In this document: piece by piece, positions 63,919 to 64,000 of the stretch
Layout of the letters: each line of letters begins with the position of its first letter
Position numbering within the stretch: position 1 is the first letter of the stretch
DNA from: Rhizobium rhizogenes NBRC 13257
GTDB taxonomy: Bacteria; Pseudomonadota; Alphaproteobacteria; Rhizobiales; Rhizobiaceae
Length of the DNA stretch: 64,000 nt
Reading direction: 5' to 3'
Assembly (NCBI RefSeq): GCF_000696095.1
Contig: NZ_BAYX01000002.1
Location: 310,001-374,000 of the forward strand
Notes under the pieces: model-generated
What the model was told of the DNA's origin: nothing
The model's database searches: none
Seen by the model: the letters and a program-made list of their open reading frames with translations, nothing else
Position numbers and translations under genes: made by a program

Positions 63919-64000
63919 CGAGGCAATCCTCCCTGAAACTGTTATAATTCTTATATATACATCCAAAAGCGAAGCTTTGGCTTCTGGATTTGTGACAAAA

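Overview
The window is chromosomal DNA from an alphaproteobacterium of the order Rhizobiales, most likely a Rhizobium sensu stricto or a close relative. The call rests on gene order and family content seen in the sequence: ppk-ppx-...-rnd-...-aspS-...-parC; bpt; hemB; a ldtR/ldtP pair; glyA-nrdR-ribD-ribE-ribH-nusB-hppA-bamE; a CBP3-like chaperone-DUF177-plsX-fabH-ihfA-merR; a rhizobial porin; a BA14K protein; and the rpsI/rplM pair. Base composition is high in G+C and coding density is high. There is no rRNA operon, CRISPR array, prophage or complete insertion sequence.

Layout. 1-5.5 kb: end of polyphosphate kinase, exopolyphosphatase, a secreted phytase-like esterase, a membrane class III cyclase and RNase D. 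5.7-9.8 kb: a Tat-exported multicopper oxidase, a DUF559 nuclease, a striking 249-bp nested inverted-repeat element, and aspS. 9.9-13 kb: a beta-lactamase-fold hydrolase divergent from a TetR regulator, and an exported protein of unknown function. 13.2-18 kb: parC, a Doc/AbrB toxin-antitoxin pair whose promoter-leader is a 45-bp palindrome, an EamA transporter and bpt. 18-22.8 kb: RDD protein, hemB, a small membrane protein, ldtR and ldtP. 22.9-36.9 kb: the conserved housekeeping run (one-carbon metabolism, riboflavin, NusB, proton pyrophosphatase, BamE, fatty-acid initiation, IHF), interrupted by an opposite-strand GNAT-GNAT-cupin block. 36.9-41 kb: envelope genes (porin, small lipoproteins, BA14K), tRNA-Pro(GGG) and a degenerate nuclease-like protein. 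41-43.8 kb: PHA-depolymerase-type esterase, VapBC and an XRE regulator. 43.9-53.4 kb: an exopolysaccharide cluster. 53.5-64 kb: heme A synthase, a tlde1-type protein, argC, speB, a Bcr/CflA transporter, rpsI-rplM, a second EamA transporter and a small exported protein.

The exopolysaccharide cluster has a priming sugar transferase, two family-4 glycosyltransferases, a Wzy/ligase-like membrane protein, an outer-membrane export lipoprotein, a chain-length protein and an acetyltransferase. It has no flippase. The kinase half of its chain-length protein lacks all the canonical nucleotide-binding residues. ldtR and ldtP match the regulator/L,D-transpeptidase pair described in Liberibacter, and share an upstream region with repeated GCAATAT-type motifs.

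The most unusual signals are the cloverleaf-like inverted-repeat element at 7642-7890, the antitoxin palindrome at 16231-16275, the pseudo-kinase chain-length protein, and several leaders in which hairpins cover the ribosome binding site. All functional calls come from reading motifs by eye; no database search was run.
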